DNA of 64,000 bases, taken from contig NZ_LHVH01000024.1 of assembly GCF_001269885.1 (NCBI RefSeq), positions 186,001 to 250,000 on the forward strand. Direction: 5' to 3'. Source of the stretch: Pseudomonas kilonensis (GTDB taxonomy: Bacteria > Pseudomonadota > Gammaproteobacteria > Pseudomonadales > Pseudomonadaceae). Position numbers and translations under genes: made by a program. Under the pieces are notes generated by a model. The model was not told the DNA's origin. It saw only the letters and a program-made list of their open reading frames with translations, and searched no databases. Shown in pieces: positions 17,339-25,300 of the stretch (positions are counted from its first letter, which is position 1; each line of letters opens with the position of its first letter).

Positions 17339-19276
17339 TCAAGCACGGGCACTGCGCCACGCCTCGATCAATTCCACAAACCTGCCCTGCACCTGCCGGA
17401 TCAGCGTTTCATCATCGATTTCCCCAGCCAGCCAGGCCCGGCTCGGTTCCTGGAAGATCGTGCGGCCCACGGCAAAACCGCGGCAGGTGGTGCTCTGGCT
17501 GGCCTGGCGGAAGCCTTCGGCCAGGGCGGCGGCCGGGGCGTTGAGGCCCAGCAGGACCACGCCACGGCAATACGGGTCGCGGTGCTGGATCAGCTCATCG
17601 AGCTGTTTCCATTCCTCCGCGCTCTGGGCCTCGATCTTCCACCACGCCGGGAAAATACCCAGGTTGTAGAGGCGCTTGAGGGCGCGATAGAGCACGTCCG
17701 GGTGGGGTGACGGATGATCCTTGGGCGGAATGACTTCCAGCAGCAATTCATGGCCGCTGACCTGGGACGCCTTGTACAAGCCCATCAATTGCGCTTCCTG
17801 CTCCAGGCGCAGCAGTGGTTCGTCGTCAGGGTGAAATTGCACCAGGCACTTGATGATCTGTTCCTGTGGCCAGGCGATCAGATTGCTGCCAATGGAGCGC
17901 CCGTGTTCGAACGCCAGTGGCCGCGAGCCCTGCACTTCCACCGGCCGCGCCACCCACCAGCCACGTCCGGTGGCAGCGTTCAGCGAGTCCTGGCCGAAGC
18001 GCTGGTCAGCCAGCAGACCGACGTCGGCCTCGACGCCTTGGCGTTGCAGGTCGGCTTCGACCCGCTCCACCGCCTGGATGAACAATTGCTTGAGGTCACC
18101 AATGCAGCTCAGGTCGCGGCCGCCCTTCTGCGCCAGTTCCACCAGTTGCCAGCGATGGTCGAACGCAAAGATGAACAGTTGTTTCCAGGTCTTGCGGGGC
18201 ACGCTGACCTGATGCAGTCGTTGCAGCACGGCATCCTGGTCCGGACGGGTAATCGGCACCGGGCTCTTGAATAAATAGTCGAGCTCGGCCCGGGTCGGCA
18301 TCGCCGGGGCACAGGCATGACGCGACACCACCAGGCCGCCGCAGGCATTGGCCAACTGACAGCAGCGCTCATCGCTGGCGTCCTGCAGCCAGCCGGCGAG
18401 GAACCCCGACATGAATGCATCACCGGCGCCCAGTACATTCAAGACCTCGACCCGGACACCAGGGTAAAGGGCGCCGTCTTCAAGGCGGGCGGGAATGGCG
18501 CCATGAATCACCGTGCAACCTTGCGGGCCAAGCTTGACCACCAGGGTCGCCGCCGTCAGCGAGCGCACGGTGCGCAGCGCGGTCAGCAGATCTTCGCTGC
18601 CGCCAGCGATGAGGAATTCTTCTTCGGTGCCAACGATCAGGTCGAAACGCGGCAGGATGCCTTGCACATGCTGGCTGACCTTCTGGTCGGCCACAAAACG
18701 GGTTTCCCCATCGGCCTTGCCCGCCAGCCCCCAGAGCACTGGTCGATAATCGATGTCCAACACGCATTTGACGTTGTGTTTCTCAGCGTAATCCAGCGCC
18801 TGGGTACTGGCCTTGTAGACGCCATCGGTAGAGAAATGCGTGCCGGTGATCAGCAGCGCCTTGCTGGAGGCAATGAAGGCTTCGTCGATGTCTTCGGCGC
18901 GCAACGCCATGTCGGCGCAGTTTTCCCGGTAGAACACCAGGGGAAAGGTTTCCCGGTCCTTGATCCCCAGCAGGACCATGGCCGTCAGGCGTTCGGAATC
19001 GACCTTGATGCCACTGACATCGCAGCCTTCACGTGCCAGGGATTCCACCAGGAAGCGGCCCATGTGGTCGTCCCCTACCCGGCTCAGCATCGCCGACCGG
19101 AGCCCCAGGCGTGCCGTGCCGAAAGCGATGTTGGCCGACGAACCGCCCAGGTACTTGGCGAAGCTTGCGACATCTTCCAGGCGCGCGCCGACTTGCTGCG
19201 CGTAAAGGTCGACGCCCAGGCGTCCCAGGCAGATCACATCCAATTGACGCCCACTGGCAAAACGAGTCTGGCCCAT
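17339..19276 (-). CDS. iolC: bifunctional 5-dehydro-2-deoxygluconokinase / phosphogluconate aldolase (IolC with DUF2090)
   Basis: A 645-aa fusion. The N-terminal half (about 1-330) is a PfkB-family kinase with the GG-containing start (CLGRLGVDLYAQQ, YLGGSSANIAFG) and the catalytic NVLGAGDAFMSGF motif; it phosphorylates 2-deoxy-5-keto-D-gluconate. The C-terminal half (about 345-640, beginning QLFIFAFDHRWQL) is a DUF2090 domain, proposed to be the aldolase that yields malonate semialdehyde and dihydroxyacetone phosphate, replacing a separate iolJ. AGGAG precedes the ATG. It is the first gene after the divergent iolR promoter region and has a candidate IolR operator upstream at 19400-19415. Confidence 0.94.
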   Translation of the reverse strand: MGQTRFASGRQLDVICLGRLGVDLYAQQVGARLEDVASFAKYLGGSSANIAFGTARLGLRSAMLSRVGDDHMGRFLVESLAREGCDVSGIKVDSERLTAMVLLGIKDRETFPLVFYRENCADMALRAEDIDEAFIASSKALLITGTHFSTDGVYKASTQALDYAEKHNVKCVLDIDYRPVLWGLAGKADGETRFVADQKVSQHVQGILPRFDLIVGTEEEFLIAGGSEDLLTALRTVRSLTAATLVVKLGPQGCTVIHGAIPARLEDGALYPGVRVEVLNVLGAGDAFMSGFLAGWLQDASDERCCQLANACGGLVVSRHACAPAMPTRAELDYLFKSPVPITRPDQDAVLQRLHQVSVPRKTWKQLFIFAFDHRWQLVELAQKGGRDLSCIGDLKQLFIQAVERVEADLQRQGVEADVGLLADQRFGQDSLNAATGRGWWVARPVEVQGSRPLAFEHGRSIGSNLIAWPQEQIIKCLVQFHPDDEPLLRLEQEAQLMGLYKASQVSGHELLLEVIPPKDHPSPHPDVLYRALKRLYNLGIFPAWWKIEAQSAEEWKQLDELIQHRDPYCRGVVLLGLNAPAAALAEGFRQASQSTTCRGFAVGRTIFQEPSRAWLAGEIDDETLIRQVQGRFVELIEAWRSARA

Positions 19277-19589
19277 GCTGGCTCCTGTTATTTTTATCAG
19301 CCTGCGCTTGTCGCCAAAATCGACGCCAGCGCTGTTGGTGAATGCAGACTAAAACGAGCGGCGCGCAATAATCAATAATTATTCTATAAATTTTTTACGT
19401 GGAATATTTTTTCCAATACGCTATGAGCAAAGCGAGCCAGGCGCAGTGCATCGTTTCAGCAGATGCTGCAACATTTGTCCGCCCATGATTTTCCCTGCGC
19501 CTACGCTGTAGACTGCGACCAGCCAACCTATTGTCGAGGGCCGGCCTTTTTTCGGGCCGCCCTATAAGAACAAGCCAGAAGGATTTTCT
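19277..19589. other. divergent iolC-iolR control region
   Basis: These 313 bases separate iolC and iolR. The middle (about 19365-19420) is very AT-rich and holds the candidate operator at 19400-19415, with plausible -10-like sequences for iolC on the minus strand (for example TAGAAT within the AT-rich stretch). A GC-rich imperfect hairpin with a T6 run lies at about 19537-19563 in the iolR leader. Confidence 0.6.
19400..19415. promoter_or_regulatory. candidate IolR operator (TGGAA-N6-TTCCA)
   Basis: TGGAATATTTTTTCCA has the same TGGAA-N6-TTCCA layout as the perfect palindrome at 8579-8594. It is 124 bases upstream of the iolC start and 174 bases before iolR, so it could control the catabolic operon and possibly iolR itself. 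Confidence 0.7.
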
Positions 19590-20513
19590 ATGACCCGCCC
19601 TGATGATCTGCCGGCGCCGTCCGAGAGCGCGTCCGAACCCGCCCTCTCGAGCCCACCGATCAATGCCGAGCGCCTGCTGCAACTGATCACCGATGAATAC
19701 GAAAGCCTGCCGCGCCAGCTCAAACGCATCGCCAGCTACATGAGCCAGCAGAGCGACCGGATCATGGTCGACCGCATCAGCGACATCGCCCGGGAATGCG
19801 AAGTGCACCCCTCGGCCATCGTCAGGTTTTCCCAGCGCTTCGGCTTCAGCGGGTTCAGCGAAATGCAGGCGTTGTTCCGCGAGGCCTACACCCACAAGAC
19901 CACGCCGGTGCAGAACTACCAGCAGCGCATCCGCAGCATGATCGCCAACAAGTCGCAGAAGGCCAGCGGCGGCGACCTGGCCCGCGAGTGCGTCAACGCG
20001 ACCCTGTCGGGCATCGAGCGACTGGGGTTGGAGCTGGACGACCAGGCGTTCGAAAAGGCCGTGGACCTGGTGGTCAACGCCGACAACATCTACGTGGTGG
20101 GTGTGCGCCGCTCGTTCGCGGTCGCCGATTACCTGGTCTACAACCTGCAACACACCAATAAACGCATTCACCTGGTGTCCGGCCTGGGGGGCAGTTACCG
20201 CGAGCAGATGCGCAGCGTGCGCGCCAACGACCTGGTCATCGCCATCAGCTTCACGCCCTATGGCAAGGAAACCCAGCACTGCCTGCGCATTGCCCAGCAC
20301 CACCAGGCCAAGACCCTGATCATCACCGACAGTAACCTGTCGCCCCTGGCCAAACGGGCCAACGCGGTGTTGCTGGTCAACGAAGGCAGTTCGTTCGCCT
20401 TCCGCTCCCTGAGTGCCACGTTGTGCCTGTGCCAGGCGTTGTTCATCGCCGTGGCTTACCGACTGGAACTCAAGGTCGATGAAATCCATGAACAGGTCGG
20501 GTTCGAGGATTAA
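19590..20513 (+). CDS. iolR: MurR/RpiR family transcriptional regulator IolR
   Basis: A 307-aa regulator with an N-terminal RpiR-type helix-turn-helix (about 22-100; recognition region near CEVHPSAIVRFSQRFGFSGFSEMQ) and a C-terminal SIS domain (about 135-265; VGVRRSFAVADYLVYNL, VIAISFTPYGKETQHCLRIA) that would bind a phosphorylated inositol intermediate. Homologues in Pseudomonas and rhizobia repress iol genes until that intermediate is made. AAGGA lies upstream of the ATG. Its divergent position next to iolC and the paired operator motifs support the name. Confidence 0.88.
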   Translation: MTRPDDLPAPSESASEPALSSPPINAERLLQLITDEYESLPRQLKRIASYMSQQSDRIMVDRISDIARECEVHPSAIVRFSQRFGFSGFSEMQALFREAYTHKTTPVQNYQQRIRSMIANKSQKASGGDLARECVNATLSGIERLGLELDDQAFEKAVDLVVNADNIYVVGVRRSFAVADYLVYNLQHTNKRIHLVSGLGGSYREQMRSVRANDLVIAISFTPYGKETQHCLRIAQHHQAKTLIITDSNLSPLAKRANAVLLVNEGSSFAFRSLSATLCLCQALFIAVAYRLELKVDEIHEQVGFED

Positions 20514-20543
20514 CGCCCGCAAAGGATTACTCAAGGAGAAGTC

Positions 20544-21155
20544 ATGAAACTGATCGGCATGCTGGACTCGCCCTATGTAAGACGCGTCGCCATTTCCGCC
20601 AAGTGCCTGGGGGTTGCCCTGGAGCACGATTCCGTTTCGGTGTTCAGGCATTTCGAACAGTTCCAGCGCATCAACCCGGTGGTCAAGGCCCCGACCCTGG
20701 TACTGGACGACGGCAACGTGCTGATGGATTCCACGTTGATCATCGACTACCTGGAGGCCTTGGCCGCCCCGGGGAAAAGCTTGATGCCGACCGACATTGG
20801 CCAACGGCTGCGCGCACTGCGCCTGATTGGATTGGCCCTGGCGGCGTGCGAGAAGTCGGTGCAGATCTACTACGAACGCAACCTGCGGCCAACGGAGATC
20901 CAGCACGCCCCCTGGGTTGAACGCGTGGAAGGCCAACTGGCGGCGGCTTATGACATGCTCGAACAGGAACTGGTGAAACAGCCACTGACCACCGATGGCA
21001 CCCTCGATCAGGCCGGCATCACCGTGGCAGTGGCCTGGAGCTTCACCAACCTGGTGGTGCCAGACCAGGTGCAAGGCAAGGCTTTCCCGTTGATCAGCGC
21101 ATTCACCGCCTATGCCGAAGGGTTGGAGGCGTTTGTCAGTACGCCGATGGAATAA
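20544..21155 (+). CDS. glutathione S-transferase family protein
   Basis: A 203-aa soluble protein with a thioredoxin-like N-terminal domain (MKLIGMLDSPYVRRVAISAK) containing the cis-proline segment VVKAPTLVL and the glutathione-contact motif LMDSTLIIDYLE, followed by an all-helical C-terminal domain. The catalytic position at SPYVRR fits a Ser/Tyr-type GST. CAAGGAGAA precedes the ATG, 30 bases after iolR, so the two may be cotranscribed. A role in inositol use is not implied; GST-like genes of this type are common in Pseudomonas. Confidence 0.85.
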   Translation: MKLIGMLDSPYVRRVAISAKCLGVALEHDSVSVFRHFEQFQRINPVVKAPTLVLDDGNVLMDSTLIIDYLEALAAPGKSLMPTDIGQRLRALRLIGLALAACEKSVQIYYERNLRPTEIQHAPWVERVEGQLAAAYDMLEQELVKQPLTTDGTLDQAGITVAVAWSFTNLVVPDQVQGKAFPLISAFTAYAEGLEAFVSTPME

Positions 21156-21193
21156 CCGGCTGTGAACAAAAAAGCCTGGGGGTAATCAGAGTA

Positions 21194-21289
21194 CCTGTGG
21201 GAGCAAAGCTTGCTCGCGATAGCGGTATACCAGTCAACATTGTTGCTGGATGATCCAGCGCTATCGCGAGCAAGCTTTGCTCCCACAGG
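21194..21289. repeat. inverted REP pair
   Basis: Two facing units of the CCTGTGGGAGCAAAGCTTGCTCGCGAT type, about 37 bases apart, lie between the convergent GST-like gene and hcnC, where they can fold into a large hairpin that closes both transcripts. Confidence 0.85.
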
Positions 21290-21355
21290 CTCCCCACAGG
21301 CGCACACAGTTTGTTTTCGGGTGACTGCGAGATTTTTGTTCCTCACCGAGTTTCT

Positions 21356-22615
21356 TCAGGCCAGTTCCATTTCCTGGGGCTTTACTGTCGGCGCCACCTC
21401 GAAGCGATCTTCCAGGAAGGGGGTGATGTCCAGCGGCAAGGGTTCGTTGTTCACCAGCTTGTCCAGCAGCACCCCGGTGATGGCCGAGGTCAGGATGCCG
21501 GTGCGGAAATGCCCGCAGGCATTGAGATAGCCTTCCACCCCGCGCATCGGCCCCAGGATCGGCAATTCATCAGGTGACCCCGGGCGCAGGCCGGCCCAGG
21601 TTCGTTTCAGGTTGATGTCGACCAACTGCGGAATACAGCGCACCGCGCCTTGCACCAGCCCTTCGATCTCGGGATAGGTCGTGGTCACGTCGAAGCCTTT
21701 GTCTTCGGTGGTGCTGCCAATGAGGATCTCACCGTTGTCTTTCTGCGCCACGTAGCAGTCGCTGGTGGTCAGGCAGCCGTTGAGGATTTTCGGCATGCGC
21801 TCGGTCAACAGGATCTGCCCCTTGACCGGTTTGACCGGAATCCGCACGCCAGTGGCCTGCTCACTCAGGTCCGCCGCCCAGGCACCGGCCGCGTTGATCA
21901 GGGTCCGGCAGTTGAACGTCCCCGCCTCGGCGGTTTTCACGCCTGTCACCCGCGTGCCGCTGCGCAGCACCTCGGTCACGCTGGTGTTGAAGAACAGGTC
22001 GACACCGTTCTGCCGGGCGCCTTCGGTGTAGGCATCGGCCAGGCGGAACGGACTGACCTGGTGATCGCAGAGAAACTCCAGCGCCCCCAGGGCTTCATGG
22101 CTGACACTCGGCTCCGCCTCACGCAGGGCCGCCTGGTCCAGCCAGCGCACCTGGTCCGCCAGGTGAGGAATGCAGGCGACGATGTGCTCGGCGTACAAAC
22201 GGTCTTCGTCGTCGTAGATCACGAACTTGAGCCCGGTCTCCTCGAACTTGAAATCCATGCCGTGGTTGTCGATCAATTCGCGGTGCAACTGCGGATACAT
22301 CGCGTTGGACTGCAAGGCGAAATCAAAGAACGACTGGGGCAGGATGTGCGGCGTACTGGCATCCACCGCCACGGCGGCGCCCTGGGTCTGGCGCTTGCGG
22401 TTGGCCGACATCATGCGAAAGAAAATCACCCCGCAACCCAGGCCCACCGACTCACCAATGGCCCACAGTCCGCCTGCCGAGGCACGGGTCGCGTTGCCGG
22501 GGCGCTTGGCGTCGATCAGGGCGATCTTCAGGTGTTTGCGCTTGGACAGTTGATAGGCACAGGAGGCCCCGATCACACCGCCACCGGCGATGACCACGTC
22601 ATAATCCTTAATCAT
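21356..22615 (-). CDS. hcnC: hydrogen cyanide synthase subunit HcnC
   Basis: A 419-aa FAD-dependent oxidoreductase of the DAO family, the beta subunit of the membrane-associated cyanide synthase that oxidises glycine to HCN and CO2. The N-terminal dinucleotide site reads VVIAGGGVIGASCAYQL. The stretch AIGESVGLGCGVIFFRMMS and the C-terminal WAGLRPGSPDELPILGP region match my memory of HcnC from P. protegens and P. aeruginosa closely. GGAGG precedes the ATG at 22615, and the gene overlaps the end of hcnB by 8 bases. Related D-hydroxyproline or opine oxidase subunits share the fold, but the order and lengths of the three genes favour Hcn. Confidence 0.88.
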   Translation of the reverse strand: MIKDYDVVIAGGGVIGASCAYQLSKRKHLKIALIDAKRPGNATRASAGGLWAIGESVGLGCGVIFFRMMSANRKRQTQGAAVAVDASTPHILPQSFFDFALQSNAMYPQLHRELIDNHGMDFKFEETGLKFVIYDDEDRLYAEHIVACIPHLADQVRWLDQAALREAEPSVSHEALGALEFLCDHQVSPFRLADAYTEGARQNGVDLFFNTSVTEVLRSGTRVTGVKTAEAGTFNCRTLINAAGAWAADLSEQATGVRIPVKPVKGQILLTERMPKILNGCLTTSDCYVAQKDNGEILIGSTTEDKGFDVTTTYPEIEGLVQGAVRCIPQLVDINLKRTWAGLRPGSPDELPILGPMRGVEGYLNACGHFRTGILTSAITGVLLDKLVNNEPLPLDITPFLEDRFEVAPTVKPQEMELA

Positions 22616-24017
22616 GGGAAACGGCCTCCATGCCGACATTCTGGAACGCTGAAAAGGGAATCGGATCGATGGGGAAACGCGGTCGCAGCCAGCCCACGTC
22701 GGCACGCCCGGTGGCTTCGCGCAAGCGGTCGCTGCAGTAGCCGACGCACATCCGCCCCTGGCAATCGCCCATGCTCACGCGGGTGCGCATCTTCAGGCTG
22801 GCCATGTCTTGCACGCCTTGCTCCAGCGCCCGGTCGATGTCGGCGCGGGTGGCGTGCTCGCAGCGGCAGATCACCGTATCGGCGGCCGGCAACGCGGTTT
22901 GCCCGGCGCCACGCTGGGTGTAGCGATCCACGGCGGCGCGAAAGCGAATGATCCGCTCCAGTTGCGCCTGGTAGCGTTCGCGGTGCGCCAGGGCCGTGGA
23001 CGGATCGAGCACGTTGCGTTGCATCAGGATCGACAGCGCCGCGATGCGTCCACTCAGCATGGCCGCTTCACCGCCGCGAATCCCGCCCATGTCGCCGGCC
23101 AGGTGAATGTGCGCTTCGCTGCTTTGTTGCCAGGCATCGGACACGGCCCGCAAATAACCGTCGTCGCTGAAACCGTGCTCCAGGCCCATCTGCTGGCTCA
23201 ATTGAGTCCGCGGGATAAACCCGTAGCCGACCGCCAGCGTCTGGGCCGGCACCTGTTCCGCGCGTTTGAGGTCGGGTTCCCAGGTCGTGGAATAAGGCGC
23301 GACGGTAACGACGCTCAACTCACCCTCGCCGTCAGCCTGCACCACGCCCCAGCCATAACGCACGGGAATGCGCTTGAGCTTGAGGTAAGCCAGCATGCTC
23401 AGGCCGTCGAGGAACAGTTGCGGCTTGTTCAGCAACGCCAGGCTTTCCTTGGCGATCCGGCCGAACGCACAGGCCTCATACACCCCCGCCACCGCCACGC
23501 CCGATGCGTGCAGTTGGCAAGCCACCAGTGGCAGCAACGGACCGGTGCCAGCGATCACCACCGGGCTCGGCGGCTTGACCACACCGCTCTTGATCTGCAA
23601 TTGCAGGCCGCCGAGCATCATCACGCCCGGCAGGGTCCAGCCAGGAAACGGCACGCTGCGTTCGTGACAACCGGCCGCCAGGACCAGATGGGAATAGGCG
23701 ACCTCGCCCAGGCGCTCGTCGGCATCCAGCAGCATCAGCGCCCGGAAGCCTTCGGCACCGATGACCCGGCTGCTCAATCGCACGTCGATCAGGCCGGCGT
23801 GTTGCTGGAATTCACCGTGGAGTTTCTCCAGGGCGTCGCTGTAGCGCGGGCCCAGGTAATCCAGGCGCACGCCATCGCGTAACGGTCCGCGATACACCAC
23901 GCCACCCAGGCGCGGCGCTTCTTCGAGCAAGGTGCAGCGCACGCCGTGGGAGGCCAGTTCAATGGCCGCGGCCATGCCCGCCGGCCCACCGCCGACAATC
24001 ACCGGATCGAGGCTCAT
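22608..24017 (-). CDS. hcnB: hydrogen cyanide synthase subunit HcnB
   Basis: A 469-aa NAD(P)/FAD-type oxidoreductase. The N-terminal FAD site is VGGGPAGMAAAIEL and a second nucleotide motif is VVIAGTGPLLPLVACQL. The C-terminus carries a BFD-like cysteine cluster (ICRCEHATRADI and GDCQGRMCVGYC) for an iron-sulfur centre. This layout is that of the alpha subunit of HcnABC-type dehydrogenases. GGAGG precedes the ATG at 24017, which overlaps the hcnA stop (ATGA). The length agrees with known HcnB. Confidence 0.88.
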   Translation of the reverse strand: MSLDPVIVGGGPAGMAAAIELASHGVRCTLLEEAPRLGGVVYRGPLRDGVRLDYLGPRYSDALEKLHGEFQQHAGLIDVRLSSRVIGAEGFRALMLLDADERLGEVAYSHLVLAAGCHERSVPFPGWTLPGVMMLGGLQLQIKSGVVKPPSPVVIAGTGPLLPLVACQLHASGVAVAGVYEACAFGRIAKESLALLNKPQLFLDGLSMLAYLKLKRIPVRYGWGVVQADGEGELSVVTVAPYSTTWEPDLKRAEQVPAQTLAVGYGFIPRTQLSQQMGLEHGFSDDGYLRAVSDAWQQSSEAHIHLAGDMGGIRGGEAAMLSGRIAALSILMQRNVLDPSTALAHRERYQAQLERIIRFRAAVDRYTQRGAGQTALPAADTVICRCEHATRADIDRALEQGVQDMASLKMRTRVSMGDCQGRMCVGYCSDRLREATGRADVGWLRPRFPIDPIPFSAFQNVGMEAVSHD

Positions 24018-24340
24018 GGCGCCTCCGTTTCGGTGATGCGGTTGACCCGGGTTTCGATCTGCATGCCGGGGCGTACCAGGGTCTGGCAGGCGCGGCGCTT
24101 GTGGCGGCCGTCGATCCTGACCAGGCAGCATTGGCACACGCCCATGCCGCAGTAGGCGCCGCTGATCTGGTCGTGGTCGTTGCGGGCCACCTGGCGTTGC
24201 CCCAGGGACTGGATGACGGTGAGGACGGTTTCACCGTGGGCAGCACTGACAGCCTGCCCGTCCAGGCGCACCGTCATATCGGCCTGTGCCAGCGGCTGGA
24301 TATCGAATTTTCGGCGTAGAAGGTCTGAAGGTTGCATCAT
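24014..24340 (-). CDS. hcnA: hydrogen cyanide synthase subunit HcnA, [2Fe-2S] protein
   Basis: A 108-aa ferredoxin-like subunit carrying a [2Fe-2S] cluster that passes electrons from the dehydrogenase subunits. Cluster cysteines lie in AYCGMGVCQCCLVRIDGRHK (Cys64, Cys69, Cys72) and in RRACQT (Cys85). The AAGGA site ends 8 bases before the ATG at 24340; a second ATG follows immediately. It is the first gene of hcnABC, and its stop overlaps hcnB. The leader has GGA motifs and the upstream region an ANR-like box, both expected for hcnA. Confidence 0.88.
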   Translation of the reverse strand: MMQPSDLLRRKFDIQPLAQADMTVRLDGQAVSAAHGETVLTVIQSLGQRQVARNDHDQISGAYCGMGVCQCCLVRIDGRHKRRACQTLVRPGMQIETRVNRITETEAP

Positions 24341-24346
24341 ACGGCT

Positions 24347-24381
24347 CTTCCTTGAAGATTCTGTGGGGGCTCGGCTCCTTG
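24347..24381 (-). promoter_or_regulatory. candidate RsmA/RsmE binding sites in the hcnA leader
   Basis: Reading the minus strand, CAAGGAGC (24381-24374) and CAAGGAAG (24354-24347) both contain the GGA core in a context close to the RsmA/CsrA consensus CANGGAYG, and the second overlaps the hcnA Shine-Dalgarno. In fluorescent pseudomonads hcnA translation is controlled by Gac/Rsm, so these are plausible repression sites. Confidence 0.5.
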
Positions 24382-24470
24382 CGGCACACCATCACCGGTT
24401 CGCATCAGTACCCGGCAGCGGCGGTGCGCCAAAGCAGGGCAACAGACGCCACATGATAGTGCGCAAGAAA

Positions 24471-24514
24471 ATTATGTTAGGGATTATTTGTGACCAAGTG
24501 TTGATCCAGGCCAG
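24471..24514 (-). promoter_or_regulatory. candidate ANR-dependent hcnA promoter
   Basis: On the minus strand CTGGC-CTGG-ATCAA (24514-24501) resembles the ANR/FNR consensus TTGAT-N4-ATCAA and, more closely, the variant TTGGC-N4-ATCAA reported for hcnA. Downstream, CATAAT at 24476-24471 is a good -10. The box would then be centred roughly 42-44 bases before the start of transcription, close to the class II FNR position. Hcn genes are known to need low oxygen and ANR. Confidence 0.55.
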
Positions 24515-24616
24515 CGAATCGGCTCGTCGGCTCATGAACTTTTTTTCAGAAAGCCGACAGGTATTCTTTGGCAGAATGCTGCGCAATAGCACCAACTTCC
24601 CAACACGGTACCGCCC

Positions 24617-25300
24617 ATGAACCGCATCCTGACCATCGAAGACGACGCCGTGACCGCCCGTGAAATCGTCGCCGAGCTGACCCGCAACGGCCTGGACGTC
24701 GATTGGGTCGACAACGGCCGCGAAGGCCTGGAACGGGCGGTCAGCGGCGACTACGACCTGATCACGCTCGACCGCATGCTGCCCGAGCTCGACGGCCTGG
24801 TGATCGTCACCACGCTGCGCACCATGGGCGTGGCCACACCGATCCTGATGATCAGCGCCCTTTCCGATGTGGATGAGCGTGTGCGTGGCCTGCGGGCCGG
24901 CGGCGACGACTACCTGACCAAGCCGTTCGCCACCGACGAAATGGCCGCCCGGGTCGAAGTGCTGCTGCGACGCAACAACGGTACCCGCGAGCCGGAAACC
25001 GTGCTGCGGGTAGCCGACCTGGAGCTGAACCTGATCAGCCGCGAAGCCAGCCGCAACGGCCAACTGCTCAGCCTGCTGCCCACCGAGTACAAGCTGCTGG
25101 AGTTCCTGATGCGCAACAGTGGGCAGATTCTTTCGCGCATGATGATTTTCGAGGAAGTCTGGGGCTATCACTTCGACCCCGGCACCAACCTGATCGATGT
25201 CCACATCGGCCGCCTGCGCAAGAAAATCGACCCGCCGGGCCTGGAACCGCTGATTCGCACGGTACGGGGCTCCGGCTATGTCATTGCTGAACCCCGCTAA
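24617..25300 (+). CDS. OmpR/PhoB family response regulator
   Basis: A 227-aa two-component response regulator. The receiver domain has the acidic pair E9/D10, the phosphoacceptor Asp52 in ITLDRMLP, Ser80 and Lys102 in LTKPF. The C-terminal winged helix (about 130-225) has the typical ending IDVHIGRLRKKID and TVRGSGYV. It overlaps the following kinase gene by 23 bases and is divergent from hcnA across 276 bases. Whether it controls hcn is unknown; the stimulus and targets cannot be read from the sequence. Confidence 0.93.
   Translation: MNRILTIEDDAVTAREIVAELTRNGLDVDWVDNGREGLERAVSGDYDLITLDRMLPELDGLVIVTTLRTMGVATPILMISALSDVDERVRGLRAGGDDYLTKPFATDEMAARVEVLLRRNNGTREPETVLRVADLELNLISREASRNGQLLSLLPTEYKLLEFLMRNSGQILSRMMIFEEVWGYHFDPGTNLIDVHIGRLRKKIDPPGLEPLIRTVRGSGYVIAEPR

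Noticed and set aside
21356..24340. D-hydroxyproline or opine dehydrogenase instead of cyanide synthase
   Set aside because: The three-subunit fold is shared, but subunit lengths, the HcnC-like segments and the hcnA-like leader and ANR box favour HcnABC; no proline epimerase or opine gene is nearby.
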